Shown: positions 56,560-64,000 of the stretch, one piece after another
How positions within the stretch are numbered: the stretch's first letter is position 1
Layout: every line of letters begins with the position of its first letter
Assembly (NCBI GenBank): GCA_900074745.1
Contig: LT598465.1
Coordinates: 124,001 to 188,000 of the forward strand
Origin: Lachancea mirantina
Taxonomy: Eukaryota; Ascomycota; Saccharomycetes; Saccharomycetales; Saccharomycetaceae
DNA length: 64,000 nt
Reading direction: 5' to 3'
The notes under the pieces: model-generated
What the model saw: the letters and a program-made list of their open reading frames with translations, nothing else
Databases searched by the model: none
Told to the model about the DNA's origin: nothing
Translations under genes and position numbers: made by a program

Positions 56560-57488
56560 GGAAGGGTCGAGATGTACCCCTACGTGACTCGCTTGTAGCT
56601 GGATGCATTTCGGGTATTTGTTCAAGGGCCGCGACAGCCCCATTGGATACCGTGAAGATCCGGCTTCAATTACAACATGCGCATGAGAGTAAATACGCGG
56701 GTGTAGTGTCAGCTTTCAAAACCATAATCAGGGAAGAGGGCTTGCGGGCGCTATGGAAGGGTAACACGCCTGCGATGTCGTTATACGTGGCTTACGGGGC
56801 TGTTCAATTCGGCGGATATTCGACTTTTAATCGTGCTCTTGCCCAGAACGATTGGCCTGCCCAAGTGCATAGCTGCGTAGCCGGTGGTCTTGCTGGCGTT
56901 TGCAGTTCAATGGTAACATATCCGCTGGACGTTTTAAGAACACGATTCGCTGCTAATCGTGACAAGAAATTGTTTTCTATGGTACAAAGTTGTCGAAGTA
57001 TTTGGAATACGGAAGGCTTATCTGGGTTTTTCAAAGGCGTGTCTACGTCTGTAGTATCTGTGAGCCTTGCGACGGCCTCAATGTTCGCGACATATGAGTC
57101 GATCAAGATATATTGCGAGAATCGACGCAACAAGCAACGACGAGGAATAGGCATTCTCGAAAACATGGCTAGCGTTGTCGCAGGCGTAGTATCCAAGACG
57201 GTCACGTTTCCGATAGACACTTTGCGCAAGAGACTCCAGATATTGAATTCGCAGCATTTGGCGCGGTTTACGGCATGCGAAGATCTCTACCACACTTACA
57301 AGAGTGAACGAATTCTGTCATTGGTTGTACAAATCGCCAAACGTGAAGGAATATCTGCATTTTACCGTGGCTACACGCTGGGGGTTTTGAAGACTGCACC
57401 GGCAACGGCCTTGAGTCTTTGGGTTTACGATTACGCTGTGAAATTGCTGGGCAAAACTCACCGAAGCGTATTGACATGCACCAGCTGA
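56541..57488 (+). CDS. TPC1: Mitochondrial thiamine pyrophosphate carrier
   Basis: The 315-residue protein is a six-helix mitochondrial carrier with three repeats. The carrier motifs appear as APLDTVKIRLQL, YPLDVLRTRFA and FPIDTLRKRLQ, each with the odd-helix PX[DE]XX[KR] signature. In S. cerevisiae, Tpc1 (YGR096W, 314 residues) brings thiamine pyrophosphate into the matrix. The N-terminal DPLRKGRDVPLRDSLVAGCISG matches the Tpc1 start and RRP46 is the expected neighbour. Confidence 0.92.
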   Translation: MGEDPLRKGRDVPLRDSLVAGCISGICSRAATAPLDTVKIRLQLQHAHESKYAGVVSAFKTIIREEGLRALWKGNTPAMSLYVAYGAVQFGGYSTFNRALAQNDWPAQVHSCVAGGLAGVCSSMVTYPLDVLRTRFAANRDKKLFSMVQSCRSIWNTEGLSGFFKGVSTSVVSVSLATASMFATYESIKIYCENRRNKQRRGIGILENMASVVAGVVSKTVTFPIDTLRKRLQILNSQHLARFTACEDLYHTYKSERILSLVVQIAKREGISAFYRGYTLGVLKTAPATALSLWVYDYAVKLLGKTHRSVLTCTS

Positions 57489-57540
57489 GCCAGTTCTCCG
57501 CAAGGCAACGAGGAGTGAGTTGGAGCTCGATTCTTGGCAC

Positions 57541-57722
57541 GATCACGTGACATCCTACGGGCGTTCTTTCCGTTTTACCTGGGACGCTTTTCGGGGATCA
57601 GTGCAGTGCTTTGCTTGCAGACCTTATTCCGCATGAAGCTGGCTGCGGCGTTCAGATGGTTTTGGTCTGATCTGGTTGGGGCTCGATCCAAACAACCGGA
57701 AACTGACACTGGGATCACGTGA
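57541..57722. promoter_or_regulatory. Two perfect GATCACGTGA sites
   Basis: The palindromic-core decamer GATCACGTGA at 57541-57550 and 57713-57722 fits the Cbf1 site RTCACRTGA. Both are just 3' of TPC1 and about 0.7-0.9 kb upstream of the next gene, so the target is unclear. Confidence 0.5.
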
Positions 57723-58331
57723 CAATGTATCGTCGCGTCTCTAACCTAATAGGAATAGAGCTAGCCATTCACCATTTCAACTGGACTCGCTTGTTCTAGC
57801 AACATCAGATAGCTGCATTAAGAATGATTCTTCGTACTTTCATGTTTTTGCACGATCTTCTTATTGGCATATCCCAAGTGTCAGAGCTCAAAATTTCCTT
57901 TCCAACTTAAAAATCAAATAAAACTATAGAAAATACATCTCAGCAGACCAACTTGGGCCCCTTGCATCCTAAACGCCCATCTTTATAGGCATATTCGCAT
58001 CACTCGAGCCCCAACATCTGACTATAACCGTTTATTTTGTACCAAGACGTTAATCTAACTCTCAGGATAGCATATTATACGAAACACCTTTTGACACTTT
58101 AAGATTCCATATCGAACAAAACAAACGACGTCCACGAGAAAAACTCACGGAAAACAACAAGTGAAGGACAGAAGTCTCCGAAAAAATGTTTATAGTGGAT
58201 GGATCAAAATTAGAAACCTCTTATTCGTTTAGGTGCCATTATGTATACTTTTATGCTGGAATTCTGCAAAGTTTTGGAAATTCTTGGAAAAATCTGTTGC
58301 TATATGCAAGAAAAATTTATTACGTGGCGAC

Positions 58332-58343
58332 TATATAAAGGGG
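58332..58343 (+). promoter_or_regulatory. Strong TATA box abutting an AGGGG element
   Basis: TATATAAAGGGG has a consensus TATA box running directly into an AGGGG stress-response core, followed by CCCC. It is about 100 bp upstream of the two-RRM protein. This arrangement suggests an inducible, stress-type promoter. Confidence 0.6.
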
Positions 58344-58441
58344 CCCCACCCTCAATCGTACCTGCCATAGAAGTAAGCTATTAACAACTACCAAGCTTTG
58401 ATATAGTTTACAAAGGAATTGCAATCGACTCTACAGAGAAT

Positions 58442-59284
58442 ATGACAGAAGTTGAGACTAGCAGCCAAGTACAAGTGACAGAACCAGAAGTGAACAACTC
58501 CGAAACGGTGCCCAGGACGGTGGTAGACCCGGAAACAACGATTTTTATCGGTAATGTGGCACGCGATTGTACAGAAGAAGACTTAAAGAGTGTCTTTGGT
58601 GACGAAGTCGAAGTTGAGATCCCGTCGACCAAGAGTGGCCGGTTTTTCAAGCAGAGATACGCGTTTGTCAAGTACCCGTCGAAGATTGACTTTGACGCCA
58701 TCCGCGAAAAACACGACAGAACCGTGGTGAAAGAAAGAGGCATCTACATTAGACGTGCGCAGACGCAAGAAGAAAGAGACGCGAAGCGTACTGCACGGGC
58801 CAGTCAGCAGCAGCAGAAAAAAGGCGAAACGGCCCATAGAGTGGCGCGCAAGTCTGTACCTGCGCCCCCTCAGAAACCTGAAAGGACCAAAGCACCTTTG
58901 GAAACAATGGAGCGGTCCAAGGACACGCTTTACGTCAACAACGTTCCATATCACGCTACGAAAGAGCAAATTGCCGAGTTTTTCAGCACGCAACCGGAAC
59001 TCGTGGTGCTTCCTTTGAGAAGGATGCGCGACGTGAAAACCAAGAAATTCTTCTTTTCTAAGAAGATGAATCGTGGTATTGCATTTGTCACTTTTGAGAA
59101 CTGCACCGATATCGCTGCTAAAGTGGACGAATTCAAGGGTAAGAAATTTAACGACCGTGAGCTTGCCGTTGACGTTGCAGCGCTAAAGCCAGACCGCAGC
59201 AATGACAAAGAGCAAACTGAGGAGTCTCCCGCACTAGCTGACGACAAGCCAGTAGCAACAGACTCGGAACAAGTCTCTGCATGA
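58442..59284 (+). CDS. Two-RRM RNA-binding protein, Rrt5-like
   Basis: A 280-residue protein with two RNA-recognition motifs. The first (about 32-105) has RNP2-like TIFIGNV and RNP1-like RYAFVKY; the second (about 158-245) has TLYVNNV and the longer insert with KKMNRGIAFVTF. They are joined by a basic Gln-rich linker (QQQQKKGETAHRVARK), and an acidic tail follows. Both consensus RNP motifs are only partly kept. Layout and the extended loop in RRM2 resemble S. cerevisiae Rrt5 (YFR032C), a sporulation-expressed protein of unknown role, but this link is tentative, so no symbol is given. The promoter is TATA-type. Confidence 0.75.
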   Translation: MTEVETSSQVQVTEPEVNNSETVPRTVVDPETTIFIGNVARDCTEEDLKSVFGDEVEVEIPSTKSGRFFKQRYAFVKYPSKIDFDAIREKHDRTVVKERGIYIRRAQTQEERDAKRTARASQQQQKKGETAHRVARKSVPAPPQKPERTKAPLETMERSKDTLYVNNVPYHATKEQIAEFFSTQPELVVLPLRRMRDVKTKKFFFSKKMNRGIAFVTFENCTDIAAKVDEFKGKKFNDRELAVDVAALKPDRSNDKEQTEESPALADDKPVATDSEQVSA

Positions 59285-59561
59285 GGATCCTATTCACACA
59301 GGCAATCCTAGTGTAACAAGATGTAAATAACTTGTCATCTATCTAAAATCATTTCGAAAAACGACACCTACGACGCATATTATATGACTCGGAGAGCTCA
59401 TAGCCCTCTGGCATATGACGCGACATGTTTGTTCCATTTTGATCGTCGATCTCCATTGTCTTTACTCTTTTCATATATATTAACTCTATTCAGAGGCACG
59501 TCTTCACCACACCAAAAGCCCAAGTAGTGAGGACTAATTTGGGGTTTCTGGAAGCCAAAAG

Positions 59562-60842
59562 ATGGCAAGACGAAATATGAAGAGGCTGAATTTCATAAAT
59601 GGCTCTCTTTTGGGACGTAAACGAGTCGTTACTGAGCAAATTCATTTGGAAGAGACCGAAGAACAAGGACAATCTGAAGTAGACGTCATCAATATTAACA
59701 TGTTACCAGAAACTGAAACAGTTTGTGATCGAGAAGAAGTGATTCGCGATTGCCAGGAGCTATTCGATAAATTTGCTGGCGAAGCTCACGATTTAATGGC
59801 CGATTTTCACGAAAGATATCTGTTGTGGGCGTTTTCTGACATGCTTCCGCCGCAAATGAAGGCATTAGAGGCTTCGCAACCATGGATTATTTACTGGATT
59901 GCCAATTCACTGAAAGTTATGTGCCCTGGCTCCTTAACTACAGATACACAGCGTCGAATATGTCAAAAACTGTTGAAAATCGCAGAACCAGATGGATTGT
60001 TTGCCGGTGGGCAAGGGCAGCTGCCCAATTTGCTGTGCACCTACGCTTCAATCGCAGCATTGGCCCTCTGCGACAATGTAGACGACTGTTGGGAACAGAT
60101 TGACCGGAAAGCGATCTACAATTGGCTAATGAAACTCAAAACTCCCGATGGAGGTTTCCGAACATGTTTAGAAGTTGGCGAGTGCGACACCAGAGGCATA
60201 TATTGTGCACTAGCAGTAGCTCAAATGCTGCAAATAATGACGTCCGAACTTTGTCAAAACGTCAAATTCTTTCTGATCCGGTGCCAGACCTACGAGGGCG
60301 GTTTTGGGGCATGTCCGCAGGGTGACGAGGCACACGGAGGCTACACATTTTGTGCAGTCGCCAGCTTAGCCATATTGAACGAAATTCCTGTTATGAACAT
60401 TGAGCAGCTCATGGAATGGTGCAGTGCTCGTCAATACAACGAGGAGAAAGGTTTGTCTGGGAGAAGTAACAAGCTTGTAGACGGATGTTACAGCTACTGG
60501 ATCGGAGCTACTAGTGCCATTCTCGAGGCCCACGGGTACGGAGACTGCATAAACAAACCCCAGCTAAGAGAGTACATCCTTAAGTGTTGCCAGAGTTCTG
60601 GAAGGCCCGGTTTGAGAGATAAACCGGGCAAGTCTCCAGATTTTTATCACACCAACTACATAGCGCTTGGGTTGTCCATTACGGAATACTCTTTCGAGGC
60701 AAAAAAAGGTCCAGACGCGCTAGTAAACAGTTCACGGATTTTAAGGACTCCAGAGACAGATTTACAACCCATAAACCCTGTTTTCGGTCTTCCATCAAAG
60801 GACTTAGCAGACATCATCATCTTTAATAAGGACCGTCTTTGA
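59562..60842 (+). CDS. RAM1: Protein farnesyltransferase beta subunit
   Basis: The 426-residue subunit farnesylates CaaX proteins such as Ras and a-factor with Ram2. The alpha-alpha barrel repeats show as the GGF-type motifs TPDGGFRTC, YEGGFGACP and AHGGYTFCA. The zinc ligands appear as Asp/Cys in LVDGCYSYW and His in FYHTNYIALG. Length matches S. cerevisiae Ram1 (431). RAM1-UBX3-SRP14 have the same order and relative strand as YDL090C-YDL091C-YDL092W. Confidence 0.95.
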   Translation: MARRNMKRLNFINGSLLGRKRVVTEQIHLEETEEQGQSEVDVININMLPETETVCDREEVIRDCQELFDKFAGEAHDLMADFHERYLLWAFSDMLPPQMKALEASQPWIIYWIANSLKVMCPGSLTTDTQRRICQKLLKIAEPDGLFAGGQGQLPNLLCTYASIAALALCDNVDDCWEQIDRKAIYNWLMKLKTPDGGFRTCLEVGECDTRGIYCALAVAQMLQIMTSELCQNVKFFLIRCQTYEGGFGACPQGDEAHGGYTFCAVASLAILNEIPVMNIEQLMEWCSARQYNEEKGLSGRSNKLVDGCYSYWIGATSAILEAHGYGDCINKPQLREYILKCCQSSGRPGLRDKPGKSPDFYHTNYIALGLSITEYSFEAKKGPDALVNSSRILRTPETDLQPINPVFGLPSKDLADIIIFNKDRL

Positions 60843-60985
60843 AATCCTTAACTCTGTAGTAACTCTATACGAGCGAAGTTCAATAACGAATTCTAGCAGT
60901 CTTGGGACCAAGTGCTCATCAAGAGAGAGCTATTTCGAAGATATCAAGTCACTCCATTGAAGAGCTCCTTAAACACTGTTTAAAT

Positions 60986-62314
60986 ATGGATCTATGGAAC
61001 AGAATAATCAGATCGCAACAGCAACCTTACACCCCGATTCCCGGAACTTTTCCCCCGCAAAATAACGACTCACAGAATGGCGATGATGTGGAAGCTAGCC
61101 ATAGAACCCTGGGTCAAAAAATAATGCGAATAGTACTGTTGGTTCCGCTGACCATCGCGTACTACGTGCTTAATTTAATTCTGTTTTTATTAAATTGGCT
61201 ACGACCTCTAGCCAAAGTTCAGGGGTTCTATGATAGGAAGACTAAGCATATGCAAAATCACGTCGATGAGCTGTCGCGTTTACTGGAAACCTTGGGAAGG
61301 GACTATGAGAGCAGTCATTCAACTCAAGAAGTCGCTGAGGGCTCACCCCTGCAGGACAGCTACAGTTTTGATTCTCTTTATGGAATCGAGGGCGGATCAT
61401 TGACGAGCCATGTGGTTCAAGAGGGTTACATGTCGCTGCTGGATACTGTCTCTCAGGAAGCTAAATTTGGAATAGTCTACTTGCACAACCCTCTAATCGA
61501 TGACCCTATAAAGTACATTCGCCAGATCCTCTGCACAGAGAAATTCGTGTCGCTGGTGAAAAAGTACCAAATATTGCTGTGGTTCGGCGACATTACTACG
61601 AAGGAGGGATTGCAAGTGGCCAATGCTTTGAAAACGCGGCAATCACCATTTTTAGGACTTATAAGCATCAAGGCTGGGAGTAAGATAGAAATGATAGGGC
61701 GAATGCAGGGCGCTGTGATTGGCAACCCACTCTCGGCTTTTGAGGCTGTTCTTGCCAAACAGTATGGAAAACTCATAGAGTTACGTCAGCAGAGACAGAA
61801 CGCGCAGTTGCAGCGGTTGATGCGTGAACAACAAGATGCGCGCTTTGCTGAGTCTTTAAGGCGTGATCAGGAGCGTGACCAGCAGCGCTCTCGCGACCGT
61901 ATGCAAGAGCAAGAACGCCAAACACAGCAGCAGCGTCAGGAGGAACTCAGGGCTGCTTGGCTGCTGTGGAGAAAATATCAGCTTCGCCCTGAGCCAGGTG
62001 CTTCCGATGGGGCTGCGCGGCTGGCCATACGGATGCCCGATAATATTCGAGTAACGCGCAGGTTTGATGCAGAGCTTCCAATCGAAGAAATATATGCATT
62101 TGTGGAACTTTACAAGCAAGGGCTATTGGGTACGGATGGCTCTGCACCTGCTGCTGCAAGTGCAGCGGTCAATGACGAACCTGATTACCATTACGCTTAC
62201 CCCTTCCGATTAATTACGCCCGTTCCACGAGTTGAGTTGCAACCCTCTACACTCATCAAAGACGCAAGCACCGTGTACCCGTCTGGTAGTATCGTCGTGG
62301 AAACATTGGATTAA
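60986..62314 (+). CDS. UBX3: UBX-domain Cdc48 adaptor Ubx3 (FAF2-like)
   Basis: A 442-residue protein from the ATG at 60986; an in-frame extension to 60902 starts at TTG. A hydrophobic hairpin (about residues 50-75, IVLLVPLTIAYYVLNLILFLLNWL) suits ER/Golgi membrane insertion. A UAS thioredoxin-like domain (about 155-260) follows, then an Arg/Gln-rich coiled coil (about 265-340), and a C-terminal UBX domain (about 350-442; AARLAIRMPDNIRVTRRFDAELPIEEIYAFVEL). S. cerevisiae Ubx3 (YDL091C) is part of the Dsc ubiquitin ligase and acts in endocytosis. GLD1, the Dsc localiser, is also in this window. Confidence 0.93.
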   Translation: MDLWNRIIRSQQQPYTPIPGTFPPQNNDSQNGDDVEASHRTLGQKIMRIVLLVPLTIAYYVLNLILFLLNWLRPLAKVQGFYDRKTKHMQNHVDELSRLLETLGRDYESSHSTQEVAEGSPLQDSYSFDSLYGIEGGSLTSHVVQEGYMSLLDTVSQEAKFGIVYLHNPLIDDPIKYIRQILCTEKFVSLVKKYQILLWFGDITTKEGLQVANALKTRQSPFLGLISIKAGSKIEMIGRMQGAVIGNPLSAFEAVLAKQYGKLIELRQQRQNAQLQRLMREQQDARFAESLRRDQERDQQRSRDRMQEQERQTQQQRQEELRAAWLLWRKYQLRPEPGASDGAARLAIRMPDNIRVTRRFDAELPIEEIYAFVELYKQGLLGTDGSAPAAASAAVNDEPDYHYAYPFRLITPVPRVELQPSTLIKDASTVYPSGSIVVETLD

Positions 62315-62343
62315 TTTAAAATTACTTATGCATGCGAACTATA

Positions 62344-62778
62344 TTAGGCGGACTTGTGAAGAAGGCGTCCATTATCACTATCTGTGTGCCTTCTTGGCTT
62401 TCTTCTTTTTTTCACCAGTCCGGTCATATTGCCCTTGATCGTCGCAGAATAATCTTTCCAAAACTTATCAAGGGATTGAGAAGAGAGGACAGTCCCAAAC
62501 TTGTGCTTCTTACCGTCCAGCTTGCATGAAACACGTACAAGCACTTTGTACTCGTTCTTACTGGCGTCAGAGGGCACTGGTGTAAATTGTGACATCTGTG
62601 AAACGTCGTAGGATGGCTGGCCGGCTGCATTCGATTCTGGAGTCTGGCTCACACCATCTGATTCCACCAAACGCTTCATTGACAGCCGCACGGTACGATG
62701 TTTGGCATTTGCTTCCTTAAAAAGCGTCGAAACGTGCGACAAAAAGTGCTCTGCACTGAAATGGCGGTTTTCGCTCAT
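62344..62778 (-). CDS. SRP14: Signal recognition particle subunit Srp14
   Basis: The 144-residue subunit belongs to the SRP Alu domain. The start is the ATG at 62778; an in-frame codon at 62787 is TTG. The N-terminal FLSHVSTLFKEANAKHRTVRLSMKRL and the YKVLVRVSCKLDGKKHKFGTVLSS segment are family-typical. The lysine/arginine-rich stretch LVKKRRKPRR near the end binds RNA. The remaining C-terminal residues (HTDSDNGRLLHKSA) are less basic than expected. It converges on UBX3. Confidence 0.92.
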   Translation of the reverse strand: MSENRHFSAEHFLSHVSTLFKEANAKHRTVRLSMKRLVESDGVSQTPESNAAGQPSYDVSQMSQFTPVPSDASKNEYKVLVRVSCKLDGKKHKFGTVLSSQSLDKFWKDYSATIKGNMTGLVKKRRKPRRHTDSDNGRLLHKSA

Positions 62779-63563
62779 GTATGCCAACGAACAGAAGTTA
62801 CACTTTAATGCAAAAGAGGGCTAAGAAAGTCAACAACCACAGGATATGAAGGAAATCGTAGCTGTGAACTCGACAAATCTAGCTAATTCTTCTCCGTTTA
62901 AGTTCTATCTCGAAAAATCAAACCTTGGGTACTTCTTGGAGGTTTTTTAAGTGGAGCATCTTCCCAATCGTCGAAAAGTGGAATAGACGAAAAAAAACAA
63001 GAAAACGAGTATGGAATGAGTATTTCCGTGATTAGTGACTCATTGATTTTTTTTCGGTGCACAACTGCCCTAAACGGCAGTTAAAAACATGATTCCTGGA
63101 ACTGGAAATACCTGCTGTAATAGGAAGTCAAGAAAAGTTGCTTTGATACGGTCGGCAATATCCGTTGCATCGAGCTATGCTAACAGATGAGGATCTGCTA
63201 ATCAGGGGAATACTACACTTTAACAACAACAAAGAAAACGAAGCGTTTCAACCGATAGCAACTTGTTAGGATATCTATTGGGTTGGATCTTGAGAGATCA
63301 AAGTTTATTGAAAAGGTTTACCGTTTAATCGAAGAAAATCACATTTATTTTGGACAGATTTGACGAGTTTTACGCGTCTTACGGGAACAAGACGATAAAA
63401 TCTAAATTGACCTTTCGTGTTAATCGCGGGTGATTTATAACAAATTTTAGTGTGGTTTTCTGAGCTGTGAGCTCTCAGTGGGCTTAAGAAGTTGGCTCTT
63501 TTTTATCTTAAAAGTGGAACAAACCGACATTTCATAAAAGTGCTATACCAAAACAACGAATAA
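62779..63563. other. Divergent upstream region of SRP14 and the MFS gene
   Basis: 785 bp between divergent starts. It contains A-runs and T-runs (about 62990 and 63050) and no gene or clear motif. Confidence 0.45.
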
Positions 63564-64000
63564 ATGAGCTCTTCAAGCCGCGGTCAACTGATAACTTGCT
63601 TCATTGGAAGTAACATTGTTGCCCTTGGAGCTGGTACTCCATACCTGTACAGTTACTACGCGCCGCAACTGCTAGAAAAATGTAAGCTGCCAATCTCCAA
63701 GTCTAGTACCCTCTCTTTTGCGCTGACGATAGGGTCAGCCGCAATGGGATTTTTAGCTGGCATGGTGATCGATCAGAAGTCTCCAGAGTTTTCGTGTGGG
63801 ATTGGCGCGCTTTGCACTTTTTTGGGCTACGCGACTTTGAAATTTTGTTACACGAATGAAATCGCCAGCATTATACTGCTGTCTACTGCGGTTATACTGA
63901 TTGGGTTTGGGTCTGTGTCGGGCTTTTACGGCAGTGTCAAGTGCTGTACAACCAATTTTCCGCATCATAGAGGTACCGCAGGTGCGTTTCCAGTCTCACT
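63564..64000 (+). CDS. Nodulin-like major-facilitator transporter (YMR155W-like), 5' part
   Basis: The frame is open to the window edge, so only the first 145 codons are visible. The start is ATG at 63564. Four or five membrane segments are seen. The first has FIGSNIVALGAGTPYLYSYYAPQL, with features of the nodulin-like MFS family; SFALTIGSAAMGFLAGMVID covers segment 2 and its loop; GSVSGFYGSVKCCTTNFPHHRGTAGAFP contains the HRG loop. The overall pattern resembles S. cerevisiae YMR155W, whose substrate is unknown. Truncated by the window. Confidence 0.8.
   Translation, partial: MSSSSRGQLITCFIGSNIVALGAGTPYLYSYYAPQLLEKCKLPISKSSTLSFALTIGSAAMGFLAGMVIDQKSPEFSCGIGALCTFLGYATLKFCYTNEIASIILLSTAVILIGFGSVSGFYGSVKCCTTNFPHHRGTAGAFPVS

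Larger units (their letters stand above)
57489..58441. other. Long intergenic region between TPC1 and the two-RRM gene
   Basis: About 950 bp. Two perfect GATCACGTGA sites (57541 and 57713) lie near TPC1. A TATA box with STRE lies near the downstream gene. The stretch between is AT-rich with no supported gene. Confidence 0.55.

Noticed and set aside
60902-60985. N-terminal extension of UBX3
   Set aside because: Begins at TTG. The ATG at 60986 gives a normal start just before the membrane hairpin region.
1-64000. CRISPR arrays, bacterial operons, riboswitches
   Set aside because: The window is eukaryotic nuclear DNA and no spaced direct-repeat array or bacterial signal was found.

Overview
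This window is nuclear DNA of a budding yeast in the Saccharomycetaceae. Genes are compact and nearly intron-free. tRNA genes carry the small introns typical of yeast, and almost every gene has a recognisable Saccharomyces cerevisiae counterpart. Gene order is pre-whole-genome-duplication: genes that S. cerevisiae splits between two ohnologous blocks (YPR108W-YPR112C and YGR088W-YGR096W) are interleaved here as one single-copy series. That order, together with an NAD-dependent L-lactate dehydrogenase, suggests Lachancea or a close relative. This is inference from remembered gene order and families; no search was run.

Layout. 0-8 kb: DOT5, CUB1, SLG1/WSC1, a HapX-like Yap5/Yap7 bZIP regulator and GAS5. 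8-19 kb: tRNA-Thr(AGU), ADI1, ANY1, PET127, AIM17, SPO11 (its last codons lie inside a tRNA-Pro gene), an ERP2/ERP4-type p24 protein and RPN7. 19.9-21.6 kb: CTT1. 21.6-34.3 kb: an accessory island between CTT1 and NNF2, which are adjacent in S. cerevisiae. It holds two tRNA-Leu genes, an FLR1-like drug exporter divergent from a lactate dehydrogenase, three LTR-like repeats of one family, and a divergent pair (metal-dependent amidohydrolase and Dal5-family permease) bracketed by two inverted 431-bp repeats. A tRNA-Tyr gene follows the cassette. 34.3-57.5 kb: NNF2, tRNA-Thr(UGU), UTP22, GLD1, RPC40, PRP31, DBF2/DBF20, DRN1 (with an inferred short 5' intron), MRD1, VAS1, RRP46 and TPC1. 58.4-64 kb: a two-RRM protein, RAM1, UBX3, SRP14 and the start of a nodulin-like MFS transporter resembling YMR155W.

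Functional themes. Ribosome-biogenesis, RNA polymerase and exosome genes (UTP22, RPC40, MRD1, RRP46) have PAC and/or RRPE motifs in their promoters, as expected for the yeast growth regulon; RPN7 has a variant proteasome (PACE) element. Peroxide defence is represented by DOT5 and CTT1, and iron response by the HapX-like factor. The most unusual segment is the island, and within it the repeat-bracketed amidohydrolase/permease module. Its shared promoter carries six GATAA cores, which suggests a nitrogen-controlled uptake-and-hydrolysis unit of unknown substrate.

Limits: gene names rest on recalled family and synteny knowledge, residue positions are counted by hand and approximate, and the intron, regulatory sites and LTR assignment are inferences.
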